This document shows positions 25,329-33,275 of a stretch of DNA of 39,581 nucleotides, one piece after another (position 1 is the stretch's first letter; each line of letters opens with the position of its first letter). Position numbers and translations under genes: made by a program. The DNA lies in assembly GCF_039414295.1 (NCBI RefSeq), contig NZ_JBCITM010000027.1, positions 1 through 39,581 of the forward strand, read 5' to 3'. The notes under the pieces are model-generated. The model did no database searches. It was not told the origin of the DNA and saw nothing but the letters and a program-made list of their open reading frames with translations. The stretch comes from Anoxynatronum sibiricum (GTDB taxonomy: Bacteria; Bacillota; Clostridia; Peptostreptococcales; Tindalliaceae).

Positions 25329-25928
25329 TTAAGATTTTGACTTAGAATAAACCATTTTGTTGAAGATGGCCATCAGAATTCCAAGCGCAAGAAATGCTCC
25401 TGGCGCCATGGTCATAATACTCATTGGTTCGAATGCTTCTGGCATTAGAGCCATGCCAAACACACTTCCAAAGCCAATGAGTTCTCTGACAACACCCAAT
25501 ACAACCAGGGCCAATGTAAAACCCAGACCCATTCCCAAGCCATCAATAATGGATGCACCTGCACCATTTTTAGAAGCGAATGATTCGGCACGACCAAGAA
25601 TTAAGCAGTTGACAACAATCAGCGGAATGAAAATTCCCAAAGCCTGATCAAGTTCAGGTGTATAGGCTTTCATCAACATGCCTACCATGGTGACAAAAGT
25701 TGCAATGACGACAATAAACGATGGAATTCTTATTTTAGGAGGAATCACATTTCGAATCAGCGATATGACAAGGTTGCTGCCAAGGAGCACTGCGGTTGTC
25801 GCAAGTCCCATCCCCAGACCATTGATGGCGGTATTAGTGACCGCAAGTACAGGACACATGCCCAGTGCCTGTACAAAAATTGGATTATCAAGTACAATTC
25901 CACGCCCAAATACTTTTCCCAGATTCAC
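25329..25928 (-). CDS. rnfE: Rnf complex membrane subunit E
   Basis: RnfE is paralogous to RnfA and inserted in the opposite orientation. Motifs include VQALGMCPVLAVTN and IPLIVVNCLILGRAE with the cluster cysteines, and FTLALVVLGVVRELIG. Six membrane segments are visible. I place the start at GTG 25926-25928 (MNLGKVFGRGI), which has GGAGG eight bases upstream and matches the family N-terminus. The in-frame ATG five codons earlier has no ribosome site and would put the site inside the gene. The rnfG stop lies 16 bases upstream. Confidence 0.95.
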   Translation of the reverse strand: MNLGKVFGRGIVLDNPIFVQALGMCPVLAVTNTAINGLGMGLATTAVLLGSNLVISLIRNVIPPKIRIPSFIVVIATFVTMVGMLMKAYTPELDQALGIFIPLIVVNCLILGRAESFASKNGAGASIIDGLGMGLGFTLALVVLGVVRELIGFGSVFGMALMPEAFEPMSIMTMAPGAFLALGILMAIFNKMVYSKSKS

Positions 25929-25944
25929 TTCTTCCACCTCCATG

Positions 25945-26478
25945 CTAGTTTTTCAAAAAGTCTTCATACAGTGTTGTGGCTGCACGCACACCGATATTAA
26001 CTGCTTCGCTGGATACGGTTGCACCTGCAATGGTGTCCACGGTGGCAGAGCCGTCTGTTGGCAGACCTATAAATTGATTTTTATATGCTTCTTCGGTGAT
26101 TTTGGTTCCAAGACCAGGCGTTTCTGTCTGTTCAAGTATTTCAATGCCGGTTAGTTCATGAGTTGCAGCGATTCCCACCATAATTTCAACAGCACCACCG
26201 TATCCATTTGGTGATACTTTAATGTTATAACCAACCAGTTCGCCGTTACTGAATCCTGCATAAGCTTCTCTAATAATAGTCGAAGAATTGATTTCTTCAT
26301 GATCCACCGGTTCAAAGCTGTCAGCATTTGGAAGCAATACTTGCATTGATGCTATATCACCAGCCATGGCACGTTCTAAAATGATCCCTTCAGTTAAGCT
26401 ATTGGTAACGCCTAACACAAGACCTGCAATACTTGTAATCAGCAATAGAATGAGACCCATTTTAACCATATCACGCAT
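25945..26478 (-). CDS. rnfG: Rnf complex FMN subunit G
   Basis: RnfG carries a covalently bound FMN on the extracytoplasmic side. It has an N-terminal membrane helix (about residues 5-24) and the flavinylation motif DTIAGATVSSEAV, whose Thr is the FMN attachment residue; the usual Ser before GAT is Ala here. The 177-residue length is normal. The ATG overlaps the rnfD stop by eight bases, so translation is probably coupled. Flavinylation needs an ApbE transferase, not found in this window. Confidence 0.95.
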   Translation of the reverse strand: MRDMVKMGLILLLITSIAGLVLGVTNSLTEGIILERAMAGDIASMQVLLPNADSFEPVDHEEINSSTIIREAYAGFSNGELVGYNIKVSPNGYGGAVEIMVGIAATHELTGIEILEQTETPGLGTKITEEAYKNQFIGLPTDGSATVDTIAGATVSSEAVNIGVRAATTLYEDFLKN

Positions 26479-27424
26479 GTTGTTTCTTCACCTCCCCATA
26501 AATAGCCGGGACTGTATAACGTTCTATTAATGGTGTGGCAACATTCATTAACAGGATTGAAAAACCAACCCCTTCATTGAAACCGCCAAACAATCGAATA
26601 ACCGTTGTCAGCAATCCACACCCAAAAGCATAAATAATCCGCCCCTGGCTTGTCACTGGAGAGCTGGCATAATCTGTTGCCATGAAGATGGCACCAATCA
26701 TTAATCCACCAGAGACAACATGATAAGCCATATAGTGAAGGTTAAATCCACCATATATCAATGTTAATACAGCAACAGTACCAATATAGATCAAAGGTAT
26801 CCGTATTGCAATCACATTTCTGTATATCAGATACAATCCGCCCAATAATAAGAGAAGTGCAGAAGTCTCACCCATGCAACCACCAATATTACCTACAAAG
26901 CTATCAAAAAGTGATGGCGCATTGGCCGGTACTACCATTTGGCCTTTTACAAAACTCAATGGTGTGGCTGTTGAAACTGCATCCGCTCCAGGGGTAATCC
27001 ATTCAGTCATTCGTCCTGTCCAAGATAATGTCAGTAAAATTCTGGCAGCCAAGGCCGGATTCATAAAGTTCTTTCCCAACCCACCAAAGAGCTGTTTAAC
27101 CACTACAATTGCAAAAGCAGAACCAATCATTGGAATCCACCAAGCCGATGCAGCTGTGATGTTTAAAGCAATCAGCAAACCCGTGACAACAGCACTCATG
27201 TCACTGATGGTTACTGGTTGTTTTCTCAACTTCTGCATAACGGCTTCTGCTATCACCGCTGTAATCACGGCAATTAGAATTAGAATCAGTGCTCTGGTTC
27301 GAAAATAATACACGGCACCAATGGTTGCCGGCAAAAGTGCGATCACAACATCTGACATAACTTTTTGAACACTGCCTTCATCACGAATATGAGGTGATGA
27401 AGAGACAATGAGTTTTTGATCCAT
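26471..27424 (-). CDS. rnfD: Rnf complex membrane FMN subunit D
   Basis: RnfD is a polytopic subunit with covalent FMN, likely part of the ion pump. The protein begins LIVSSSPHIRDEGSV, has about eight to ten membrane segments, and includes FGGLGKNFMNPALAARILL and the FMN-site segment DAVSTATPL with the modified Thr. The length is 317 residues. The ATG start lies 20 bases after rnfC. Covalent flavin attachment is inferred from the family. Confidence 0.96.
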   Translation of the reverse strand: MDQKLIVSSSPHIRDEGSVQKVMSDVVIALLPATIGAVYYFRTRALILILIAVITAVIAEAVMQKLRKQPVTISDMSAVVTGLLIALNITAASAWWIPMIGSAFAIVVVKQLFGGLGKNFMNPALAARILLTLSWTGRMTEWITPGADAVSTATPLSFVKGQMVVPANAPSLFDSFVGNIGGCMGETSALLLLLGGLYLIYRNVIAIRIPLIYIGTVAVLTLIYGGFNLHYMAYHVVSGGLMIGAIFMATDYASSPVTSQGRIIYAFGCGLLTTVIRLFGGFNEGVGFSILLMNVATPLIERYTVPAIYGEVKKQHA

Positions 27425-27443
27425 TCTATTTCCCTCCCGTCAA

Positions 27444-28772
27444 CTATTTCTTTTCCTGTCGCTTTTTAGCCATAATACTGCTTTTTGCGACTCGGATAGA
27501 ATGAACCAGCGGCCGTTTCGATGGACAAATATATGAGCAGGACCCACATTCAATACAATCCATCGCATGATACTTCTCTGCTTCATCCATGCGTTCTTTT
27601 AATGCATTTTCACTGATCATAAGCGGCATTAGATGAATGGGGCATACATCAATACACTTACCACATCGAATGCAGTTCACCGGATCGGGAATTATCGCTT
27701 CGTTTTCATTAAAGGCCAATATACCTGAAGTCCCTTTACCAATAGGAACTTCATCCATTTCTTGGGCTATTCCCATCATAGGCCCTCCCAGGATCAATTT
27801 ACCTGGAGTTTCTTTATAGCCACCACACTGTTGAATCAGATCGGCAACAGAAGTTCCAATTCGCACCCGAAGGTTTTTCGGCTCTGAAATACAGGTACCT
27901 GTCACTGTTGTAATTCTATCGATTAAAGGCATTCCTGTTTTAAAGCTATGTGCAATTTGGAATGCAGTGCCGATATTGTTGACAACAACACCGGAATCCA
28001 TTGGGAGACCACCTGAAGGCACTTGTCTTCCGGTACAGGCATCTATTAATTGTTTTTCAGCTCCTTGGGGGTACTTTGTTTGAAGCGAAACCACCTGTAT
28101 ACCAGGAATTTCTGAAACTGCCTGCAGCATAGTTGTAATGGCATCTGGTTTATTATTCTCAATGGCAATGTATCCCTTTTGTGCGCCGACAGCCTTCATA
28201 ATAATGAGAAGACCTTCAACGATCTCATCGGAACTTTCAAGCATGAGGCGATGGTCTGCAGTCAAGTAAGGCTCGCATTCAGCACCATTAATAATAACCG
28301 TATCAATGGATTTTTCAGCCGGAGGTGAAAGTTTAACATGCGTCGGGAAAGTTGCTCCCCCCATGCCAACAATACCAGCTTGTTGAATGACTTTCGTAAT
28401 TTCGCTTGGTTCCATCAACTTATAATCACCTGGAGATACAATGCTTTCATGCACTTCAAACTTTCCGTCTGACTCAATAACAACACAGACTGCTTCCCGA
28501 CCTCCGCCAATGGCACGAACAGCAACTTCCTTCACTTCACCTGAGACACTGGAATGGATTGGTGCAGACACAAATCCATGTGCTTCACCAATCATTTGCC
28601 CTACTTTAACGTAGTCTTTTACTTTCACAACAGGCTGGCAAGGCGCACCAATATGCTGGTGGAGTGGGATGATAACTTTCTGTGGATCCCTGGCCGTTTC
28701 TATTGACAGCGATTCCGTCGCTTTCTTGGATTCCGGCGGATGAATCCCGCCCTTGAAAGATAAAAACTTCAT
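27444..28772 (-). CDS. rnfC: Rnf complex subunit C (NADH/FMN and Fe-S subunit)
   Basis: RnfC exchanges electrons with NAD(H). The N-terminus reads KFLSFKGGIHPPESK, the NuoF-like nucleotide/FMN region includes VGMGGATFPTHVKL and ECEPYLTADHRLM, and two [4Fe-4S] motifs, CIRCGKCIDVCP and CIECGSCSYICP, lie at the C-terminus. The length is 442 residues. I chose the ATG at 28770-28772: its upstream AAGGGGTGATC is almost complementary to the 16S rRNA 3' end. A GTG four codons earlier lies inside this site. The gene follows the ATPase gene with an 8-base gap, so the upstream regulatory genes are very likely co-transcribed. Confidence 0.97.
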   Translation of the reverse strand: MKFLSFKGGIHPPESKKATESLSIETARDPQKVIIPLHQHIGAPCQPVVKVKDYVKVGQMIGEAHGFVSAPIHSSVSGEVKEVAVRAIGGGREAVCVVIESDGKFEVHESIVSPGDYKLMEPSEITKVIQQAGIVGMGGATFPTHVKLSPPAEKSIDTVIINGAECEPYLTADHRLMLESSDEIVEGLLIIMKAVGAQKGYIAIENNKPDAITTMLQAVSEIPGIQVVSLQTKYPQGAEKQLIDACTGRQVPSGGLPMDSGVVVNNIGTAFQIAHSFKTGMPLIDRITTVTGTCISEPKNLRVRIGTSVADLIQQCGGYKETPGKLILGGPMMGIAQEMDEVPIGKGTSGILAFNENEAIIPDPVNCIRCGKCIDVCPIHLMPLMISENALKERMDEAEKYHAMDCIECGSCSYICPSKRPLVHSIRVAKSSIMAKKRQEKK

Positions 28773-28780
28773 TCTCCTGA

Positions 28781-29338
28781 TCACCCCTTATTAGGTTGTT
28801 GATATAGCTCATCTATTTCTTCTTGCAGTGATTGTTTAATCCAGGCAACGACATCAGGATGATTCAGTGGCACGTCTTCTAACATTAGACGCAGCTCCTG
28901 TGTGTTAAATGTCAGTTTGCGTTGGTTAAACCGGTGTTCGTACTGCAAGTCAAAATCATTATCACTCATTAATATTAAAGCTATCGTTTCTGCCATATTT
29001 CCCAATGGCATTCTGTCAATATGCGATAGGCGAAACCACGCAATCAAATCAGTGCCGCACTTCTCAACTGATTTGATTTCCAGGTTGCCGTCGCACTCTT
29101 GAGCTGCTTGGTTTAATAATGGAATCCCAAGACCAACACGCCGAGTTTTTCGTGTTGTTGTAAATGGATTTTTAACGCTATTCAGTAAATCTGTATCCAT
29201 ACCCTTGCCATTATCTTTAATGTGAATTTCAAGGCGGTCTGCTACAGTGTCTTCATGAATACTAATGCTAATATGGCTGGCGTCCGCACTAATAGAGTTT
29301 TGAACAATGTCAAGTATATGCAATGCCAACTCTTTCAT
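28781..29338 (-). CDS. Histidine-kinase-like ATP-binding protein (hydrogenase-cluster type)
   Basis: The protein of 185 residues has the GHKL ATPase signatures: N box LHILDIVQNSI, G1 box DNGKGMD, and the F/G2 region KNPFTTTRKTRRVGLGIPLL. It lacks a phosphoacceptor His domain and any receiver or membrane sensor part. Such stand-alone ATPases typically lie among the genes of electron-bifurcating [FeFe]-hydrogenases. I chose ATG at 29336-29338, with AGGAGG eight bases upstream, over an ATG ten codons earlier; the ATG overlaps the PHP stop (TAATG). It is directly followed by rnfC. The partner is unknown. Confidence 0.88.
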   Translation of the reverse strand: MKELALHILDIVQNSISADASHISISIHEDTVADRLEIHIKDNGKGMDTDLLNSVKNPFTTTRKTRRVGLGIPLLNQAAQECDGNLEIKSVEKCGTDLIAWFRLSHIDRMPLGNMAETIALILMSDNDFDLQYEHRFNQRKLTFNTQELRLMLEDVPLNHPDVVAWIKQSLQEEIDELYQQPNKG

Positions 29339-30063
29339 TATTTCGCCTCCTGGTACCGCGATAACCAATGCAGCAACTGTTTGATACTTGCCTGTTTCAA
29401 CTCAACAAAAAAAACCTGTTCCAGAAGATTGCCCAGGTTGTGAGCGTCTGAACTGATAATCTGTCGGTATTTTGCCAACTGCTTTTGTAGAATAACAGGC
29501 AGTGCTCTGCTGCTATTCGTGACTACTTCAATAGAATGAATTGGGAGCTCCGAAGGAATAAAGCCTAGATTTGAAAGAATACTGAAACTGTCTCGGTTAA
29601 CATGTGCCGGTACCGGCACTCCTCCATAATCAATAATTCTCTTAACCAGCTGGTCGAACGATAATTGAACTGCGTTCATTAATAATCGATTGTCTTCATC
29701 AATGAGTCGATCCCTCGAGTCGAAGAGCCATTGATGTCCAAAAATATCAGGCCTGTTCTGCAAATCTGGAAGGTGATTTTCAATATCTTTGTAAAAGTTG
29801 GCCAATGCAGTATACTCATAAAAATATGCGAGCAAATGAACTTCTTCCTGTGTTGTGATTTCAATGCCTGGAACTACCAATAATGGTGTGTTTTGTGATG
29901 CCTCGATGCAGGCAGACACGTTGCCAATAGCGTTGTGATCCGTAATTGCAATCATTTGCAACCCTTTTAGCAACGCCATGTTCACGATATTGTTGGGGGT
30001 CATATCTTCGTCTGCACAAGGTGAAAGGACGGTGTGGATATGAAGGTCTGCATAGACTTTCAT
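29338..30063 (-). CDS. PHP-domain phosphoesterase-like protein
   Basis: The PHP metal-binding motifs are visible: DLHIHTVLSPCADEDM at residues 6-21, AITDHNAIGNVSACIEAS, PGIEITTQEEVHLLAYF, PAHVNRDSFSI and SSDAHNLGNL. The fold is shared with histidinol phosphatase and other metal phosphoesterases; the substrate is not known for this group. The length is 241 residues. Its start overlaps the preceding DRTGG gene stop (ATGA) and its stop overlaps the next ATPase start, indicating one coupled unit. Confidence 0.92.
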   Translation of the reverse strand: MKVYADLHIHTVLSPCADEDMTPNNIVNMALLKGLQMIAITDHNAIGNVSACIEASQNTPLLVVPGIEITTQEEVHLLAYFYEYTALANFYKDIENHLPDLQNRPDIFGHQWLFDSRDRLIDEDNRLLMNAVQLSFDQLVKRIIDYGGVPVPAHVNRDSFSILSNLGFIPSELPIHSIEVVTNSSRALPVILQKQLAKYRQIISSDAHNLGNLLEQVFFVELKQASIKQLLHWLSRYQEAK

Positions 30064-30395
30064 GACACATCTGCACCCGACAATTTAATTGCCAGCTCAT
30101 ACGCTGTCAGAGAGGATTGAAAAAGAGGTACTCCTTCTTCGTTGGCCTTCTCAATTGTTTCATCAGGAATGTCTGCATTTTCTGCTACCACAATACAGCT
30201 AATATCCGCCATCAGTGCAACAGCCAATATATTCAAATTGGTCTGGATCGTTATCCAAAGTTGTTTTTCCTGCGCACGTCCCATAACCCAACTGAGCATG
30301 TCCCCAATGTAAATGCCTTCAAATTCCCGCTGAAGTCCATTTGCGCCAGCAATCAAGGACAGGTCTTTGTTCTGGCACAGCCTTTCAACTGTCAT
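30060..30395 (-). CDS. DRTGG-domain protein, first of two by position from rnf
   Basis: The 111-residue protein matches the small stand-alone DRTGG domain, recognised from IYIGDMLSWVMGRAQEKQLWITIQTN and SCIVVAENADIPDETIEKANEEGVPL. Such domains resemble the regulatory modules next to HPr-kinase and CBS-containing proteins and may bind a nucleotide. The ATG has AAAGGAGGTG upstream. The order is DRTGG-2, RsbW-like ATPase, this gene, PHP, ATPase. In the hydrogenase-type neighbourhood that I recall, an Fe-S protein gene lies between the ATPase and this gene; here only 33 bases separate them. Confidence 0.82.
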   Translation of the reverse strand: MTVERLCQNKDLSLIAGANGLQREFEGIYIGDMLSWVMGRAQEKQLWITIQTNLNILAVALMADISCIVVAENADIPDETIEKANEEGVPLFQSSLTAYELAIKLSGADVS

Positions 30396-30428
30396 GTCGG
30401 CACCTCCTTTATCTGCATTGCCAGAAAT

Positions 30429-30887
30429 TCAAGCCGATTGATGGAAGATGATCTGCAGTTTGGTATACTTACCGACTTCCGATTCGATCATGAACTCATC
30501 AGAGCATCGCTTCATATTTGGAAGCCCCATGCCTGCACCAAAACCAAGCTCCCTAACATCTTTTGATGCAGTGGAATAGCCCTCTTTCATTGCCAACTGA
30601 ATATCAGCAATCCCTGGACCCCGGTCCAAAATAACCAGTTTAATGATTTCCGGATTGAGAATAAACTCAATGCTGCCTCCGTCTGAATGTATGATAATAT
30701 TCATTTCTGCTTCATAGGCAGCAACGGAAACACGTCGGATAATATCAGGTCGGACGCCAACTTGTTTCATGATTTTTTTAATTTGGCTGGATACTTCTCC
30801 GGCCCTCTTAAAATCATTTTTTTCAACAGCATATGCACGCTGAATGGTAACCACCCCATCACTATTTGTGGATGATATTTGCTCCAC
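30429..30887 (-). CDS. RsbW/SpoIIAB-like serine kinase-type ATP-binding protein
   Basis: A GHKL anti-sigma-kinase-type ATPase: the N box region AAYEAEMNIIIHSDGG, G1 LDRGPGIADI and G2 ELGFGAGMGLPNMKRCSDEF. No sigma factor or anti-anti-sigma gene is present nearby, so a classic sigma switch is not supported. The start is uncertain. The longest frame starts with TTG at 30923 inside the preceding DRTGG gene. I prefer GTG at 30885-30887, with AAAGGA four to five bases upstream; GTG at 30852-30854 is a further option. The overlap with the upstream gene is therefore 26 bases with the preferred start. Confidence 0.85.
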   Translation of the reverse strand: MEQISSTNSDGVVTIQRAYAVEKNDFKRAGEVSSQIKKIMKQVGVRPDIIRRVSVAAYEAEMNIIIHSDGGSIEFILNPEIIKLVILDRGPGIADIQLAMKEGYSTASKDVRELGFGAGMGLPNMKRCSDEFMIESEVGKYTKLQIIFHQSA

Positions 30888-31218
30888 TAAGTCCTTTGGA
30901 ATATAAAATTCCTGAAGCAACAAAAAGAATGTTTTTTGTTGTCATTGTCACAATATCATTTTCTTCTGCCATGCGTATGGTTTCCTCATCAGGGCGTTTC
31001 CCTCTGACAAATACAATGGAATGGATATCCATCATTTCAGCAGTTCTGATGGTGTGTGGGTTGGTCAATCCTGTAAGAAGCAGCGTCTTGTCGTCTACAA
31101 ATGCCAGCACATCACTCATGAGATCTGCTGCAAAAGCATTTGTGACCTCCCGGTCAAGAAACTGGTGACCAGATAGTATTTCTGCATCCAATAATGATTT
31201 TATCTCCAACAACTTCAT
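30862..31218 (-). CDS. DRTGG-domain protein, second copy, first gene of the rnf-linked regulatory set
   Basis: The 118-residue protein carries a DRTGG-type domain (LLEIKSLLDAEILSG, LLTGLTNPHTIRTAEMMDIHSIVFVRGKRPDEE). The two DRTGG proteins of the cluster differ substantially, so this is not a recent duplication. The ATG has AAGGAGG upstream. It follows the NlpC/P60 gene after 47 bases; a weak TTTACC/TAATCT pair there could be a promoter for the whole DRTGG-to-rnfB unit, but it is not convincing. Its 3' end overlaps the next gene. Confidence 0.82.
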   Translation of the reverse strand: MKLLEIKSLLDAEILSGHQFLDREVTNAFAADLMSDVLAFVDDKTLLLTGLTNPHTIRTAEMMDIHSIVFVRGKRPDEETIRMAEENDIVTMTTKNILFVASGILYSKGLSGANIIHK

Positions 31219-31265
31219 CGCGTGACCTCCTTGAAGATTATTTTGCTCATGGTTATCCGGTAAAA

Positions 31266-32363
31266 CTAGAATAATCGTCGGGCAGTATTGTATCGTCTGC
31301 GATAATTATCTTCATTCAACGATGATACGATCACGCTCATGCTCCCGCCGGAGGAAGCATGAATAAACTGGTTGTTACCAATATAAAAACCAACATGGTT
31401 GATGGAACCACTCGAGTTATTGAAAAAAACAAGATCGCCCACCTGCAGTGCATCACGGCTCACAGGTGTTCCAGCACCTGCCATCGTACGTGATGATCTT
31501 GGCAAATTAATGCCATTTGCTTTTAACTCGCTTTTATAATATGTGTTGAGAATATAATAAACATATCCCGAACAGTCAAATCGACTGGGACCTGCAGACG
31601 CGTACTTATACGGACTTCCCAGATAAGATTTTGTAATGCTTATAAACTCATCTTCGTTACCTCTGAAGCCGCCTCGATTAACAGGATTTTGACCATTGAT
31701 GATTAAAGATATGTCATTCTTGGGTATCCAGCCAGTTCGACCGTCGGCGGTCTCAATGATGTATGCCTCCGATTCATATCCGCTTATGTATACAAGATCG
31801 CCCAGTTGAAGCGTCGTAACATTCTGTTTTAATTCCTTTGAGTCGTAAACAGTGGAAGAATCTTTGTTGATGGCTCCAGATGGCAAATTAGGTATACGAA
31901 CAATGTACTCGCCATGAACCCATCCCTTTTGGCCATCACTCATTACTACGTGCAGCCATTCATCCTCATTATCAACTACTCTTACTTCCTGCCCTCGCTT
32001 TAACTGAGTGATCCGTTGTGCTTCAGTTGAAGGGGATATGCGAACATTTAAATTGTCTGCATCAACAACTCCTTTTGTCACACTGTTTCGATTTTCAGGT
32101 TGGATAACCAGTAAATCTTCAAAAATCCACCCAGTTACCGCGTCGGACGATATCTGATACCATCCATTTAATTCCTGCATAACCATTACGTTCGTTCCAA
32201 CTGAGAGCTTGGCAATTGCTGATTCGTCAAATCCTCCACTGGCCCTTACTGTTGTATTGTCACCGATGACAATGCCTGAGCCAATGTTGGCAAAACTCGT
32301 TTGAACAGTTAATAAGAAAAAAACTATTATCAGTAAACCTTTTCTGAAATGTGCTCTTCTCAT
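31266..32363 (-). CDS. Secreted peptidoglycan hydrolase: three SH3b domains plus NlpC/P60
   Basis: The signal peptide spans about residues 8-25. Three bacterial SH3 domains follow (about 28-88, 96-155 and 165-222), each with the typical alternating pattern (VRASGGFDES, NVRISPSTEAQ, STVYDSKELKQ) and a TGW/KGW motif. The C-terminal NlpC/P60 domain (about 240-365) has the DCSG nucleophile Cys264, His323 in NHVGFYIG and His335. This is a gamma-D-Glu-meso-DAP type endopeptidase of the cell wall. The ATG has a modest GAGTGA-type site upstream. It follows yebC by 53 bases with no terminator seen; it may be vegetative or sporulation related. Confidence 0.93.
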   Translation of the reverse strand: MRRAHFRKGLLIIVFFLLTVQTSFANIGSGIVIGDNTTVRASGGFDESAIAKLSVGTNVMVMQELNGWYQISSDAVTGWIFEDLLVIQPENRNSVTKGVVDADNLNVRISPSTEAQRITQLKRGQEVRVVDNEDEWLHVVMSDGQKGWVHGEYIVRIPNLPSGAINKDSSTVYDSKELKQNVTTLQLGDLVYISGYESEAYIIETADGRTGWIPKNDISLIINGQNPVNRGGFRGNEDEFISITKSYLGSPYKYASAGPSRFDCSGYVYYILNTYYKSELKANGINLPRSSRTMAGAGTPVSRDALQVGDLVFFNNSSGSINHVGFYIGNNQFIHASSGGSMSVIVSSLNEDNYRRRYNTARRLF

Positions 32364-32416
32364 GCCTGTGATAATGAATCACTCCTCAGTTTCGGTTTTT
32401 GTGATTTCTCTGACAA

Positions 32417-33136
32417 TTACAATGTCTGTTCCCAGTTGTGATGCACCTCTTGAACATCATCATTGTCTTCCAATAAATCTACCAGTTTAGCCATCTTTAT
32501 GCCATCTTCTTCGTTTAGCTCAACTTGTGTTTGTGGTATATAGACGGTTTCTGCTTCAAGTATATGAATGGAAGCAGCTTCCAGCTTTCCCTTGATTTGA
32601 TGCACATCTTCCGGCGCTGTCATGATCACATATGCATCCGATTCAACAATAAAATCTTCAGCCCCTGAATCCAAAGCAATCATCATCAGCTCATCTTCGA
32701 CATACTGATCATTTTTTTCAATAACCAACTGGCCTTTACGATCAAACAGATAAGAGACACATCCACTGGTTCCCAGATTTCCTCCGCATTTGTCGAAAAG
32801 GTGACGCACTTCACCGGCAGTTCGGTTGCGATTATCTGACAAAACTTCAACAATCACAGCCACACCGGCAGGTCCATAGCCTTCATAAACAATCTGTTCA
32901 TAGTTCTGTCCGTCATTATCGCCACTGGCTTTTTTTATTGCCCTGTCAATATTGTCATTCGGCATATTATTGACCTTTGCTTTATCAATTGCTGCTTTCA
33001 AAGCTGCATTATATTCCGGATCTGCCCCCCCCTCTTTCACTGCAACAGCTATTAGCCGTGCCATTTTCGTATAAACAGAGGCTTTTTTCGAATCCTGTTT
33101 GTTCTTCCGCTCCTTAATATTGCCTATCCTTCCCAT
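32417..33136 (-). CDS. yebC: YebC/PmpR family translation-associated protein
   Basis: The 239-residue protein has the family N-terminus MGRIGNIKERKNKQD, the conserved NNIDRAIKKASG-like helix (NMPNDNIDRAIKK), YEGYGPAGVAVIVEVLSDNRNRT and LFDKCGGNLGTSGCVSYLFDRKG. YebC family members have been linked to transcription control and, more recently, to relief of ribosome stalling at proline stretches; which applies here is not shown. I chose ATG at 33134-33136 with AGGAG eight bases upstream; a GTG three codons earlier is inside the ribosome-site region. A promoter candidate precedes it in the gap after nadE. Confidence 0.95.
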   Translation of the reverse strand: MGRIGNIKERKNKQDSKKASVYTKMARLIAVAVKEGGADPEYNAALKAAIDKAKVNNMPNDNIDRAIKKASGDNDGQNYEQIVYEGYGPAGVAVIVEVLSDNRNRTAGEVRHLFDKCGGNLGTSGCVSYLFDRKGQLVIEKNDQYVEDELMMIALDSGAEDFIVESDAYVIMTAPEDVHQIKGKLEAASIHILEAETVYIPQTQVELNEEDGIKMAKLVDLLEDNDDVQEVHHNWEQTL

Positions 33137-33239
33137 TGATCGCACTCCTATTCAGTTTAACTTCACAAGCAATAGCCATTGAGCATTAATCAATTCGCTG
33201 TTTAGCCATAACTTAGTTTGACTTAACATTATCATAGTC

Positions 33240-33268
33240 ATTTTAGCACATCAAAGGGCTTCGCGCAA
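33240..33268 (-). promoter_or_regulatory. Candidate promoter for yebC
   Basis: On the minus strand a TAAAAT (33245-33240) with an extended TGC element and a poor TTGCGC (33268-33263) lie 17 bases apart in the 139-base nadE-yebC gap. The leader to yebC would be about 95 bases. No terminator was seen in the gap. Confidence 0.42.
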
Positions 33269-33275
33269 TTGAACT

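Noticed and set aside
30429..30887. A sigma-factor/anti-sigma switch
   Set aside because: The ATPase resembles RsbW/SpoIIAB, but no sigma factor or STAS protein gene is nearby, and the neighbours fit the hydrogenase-type set better.
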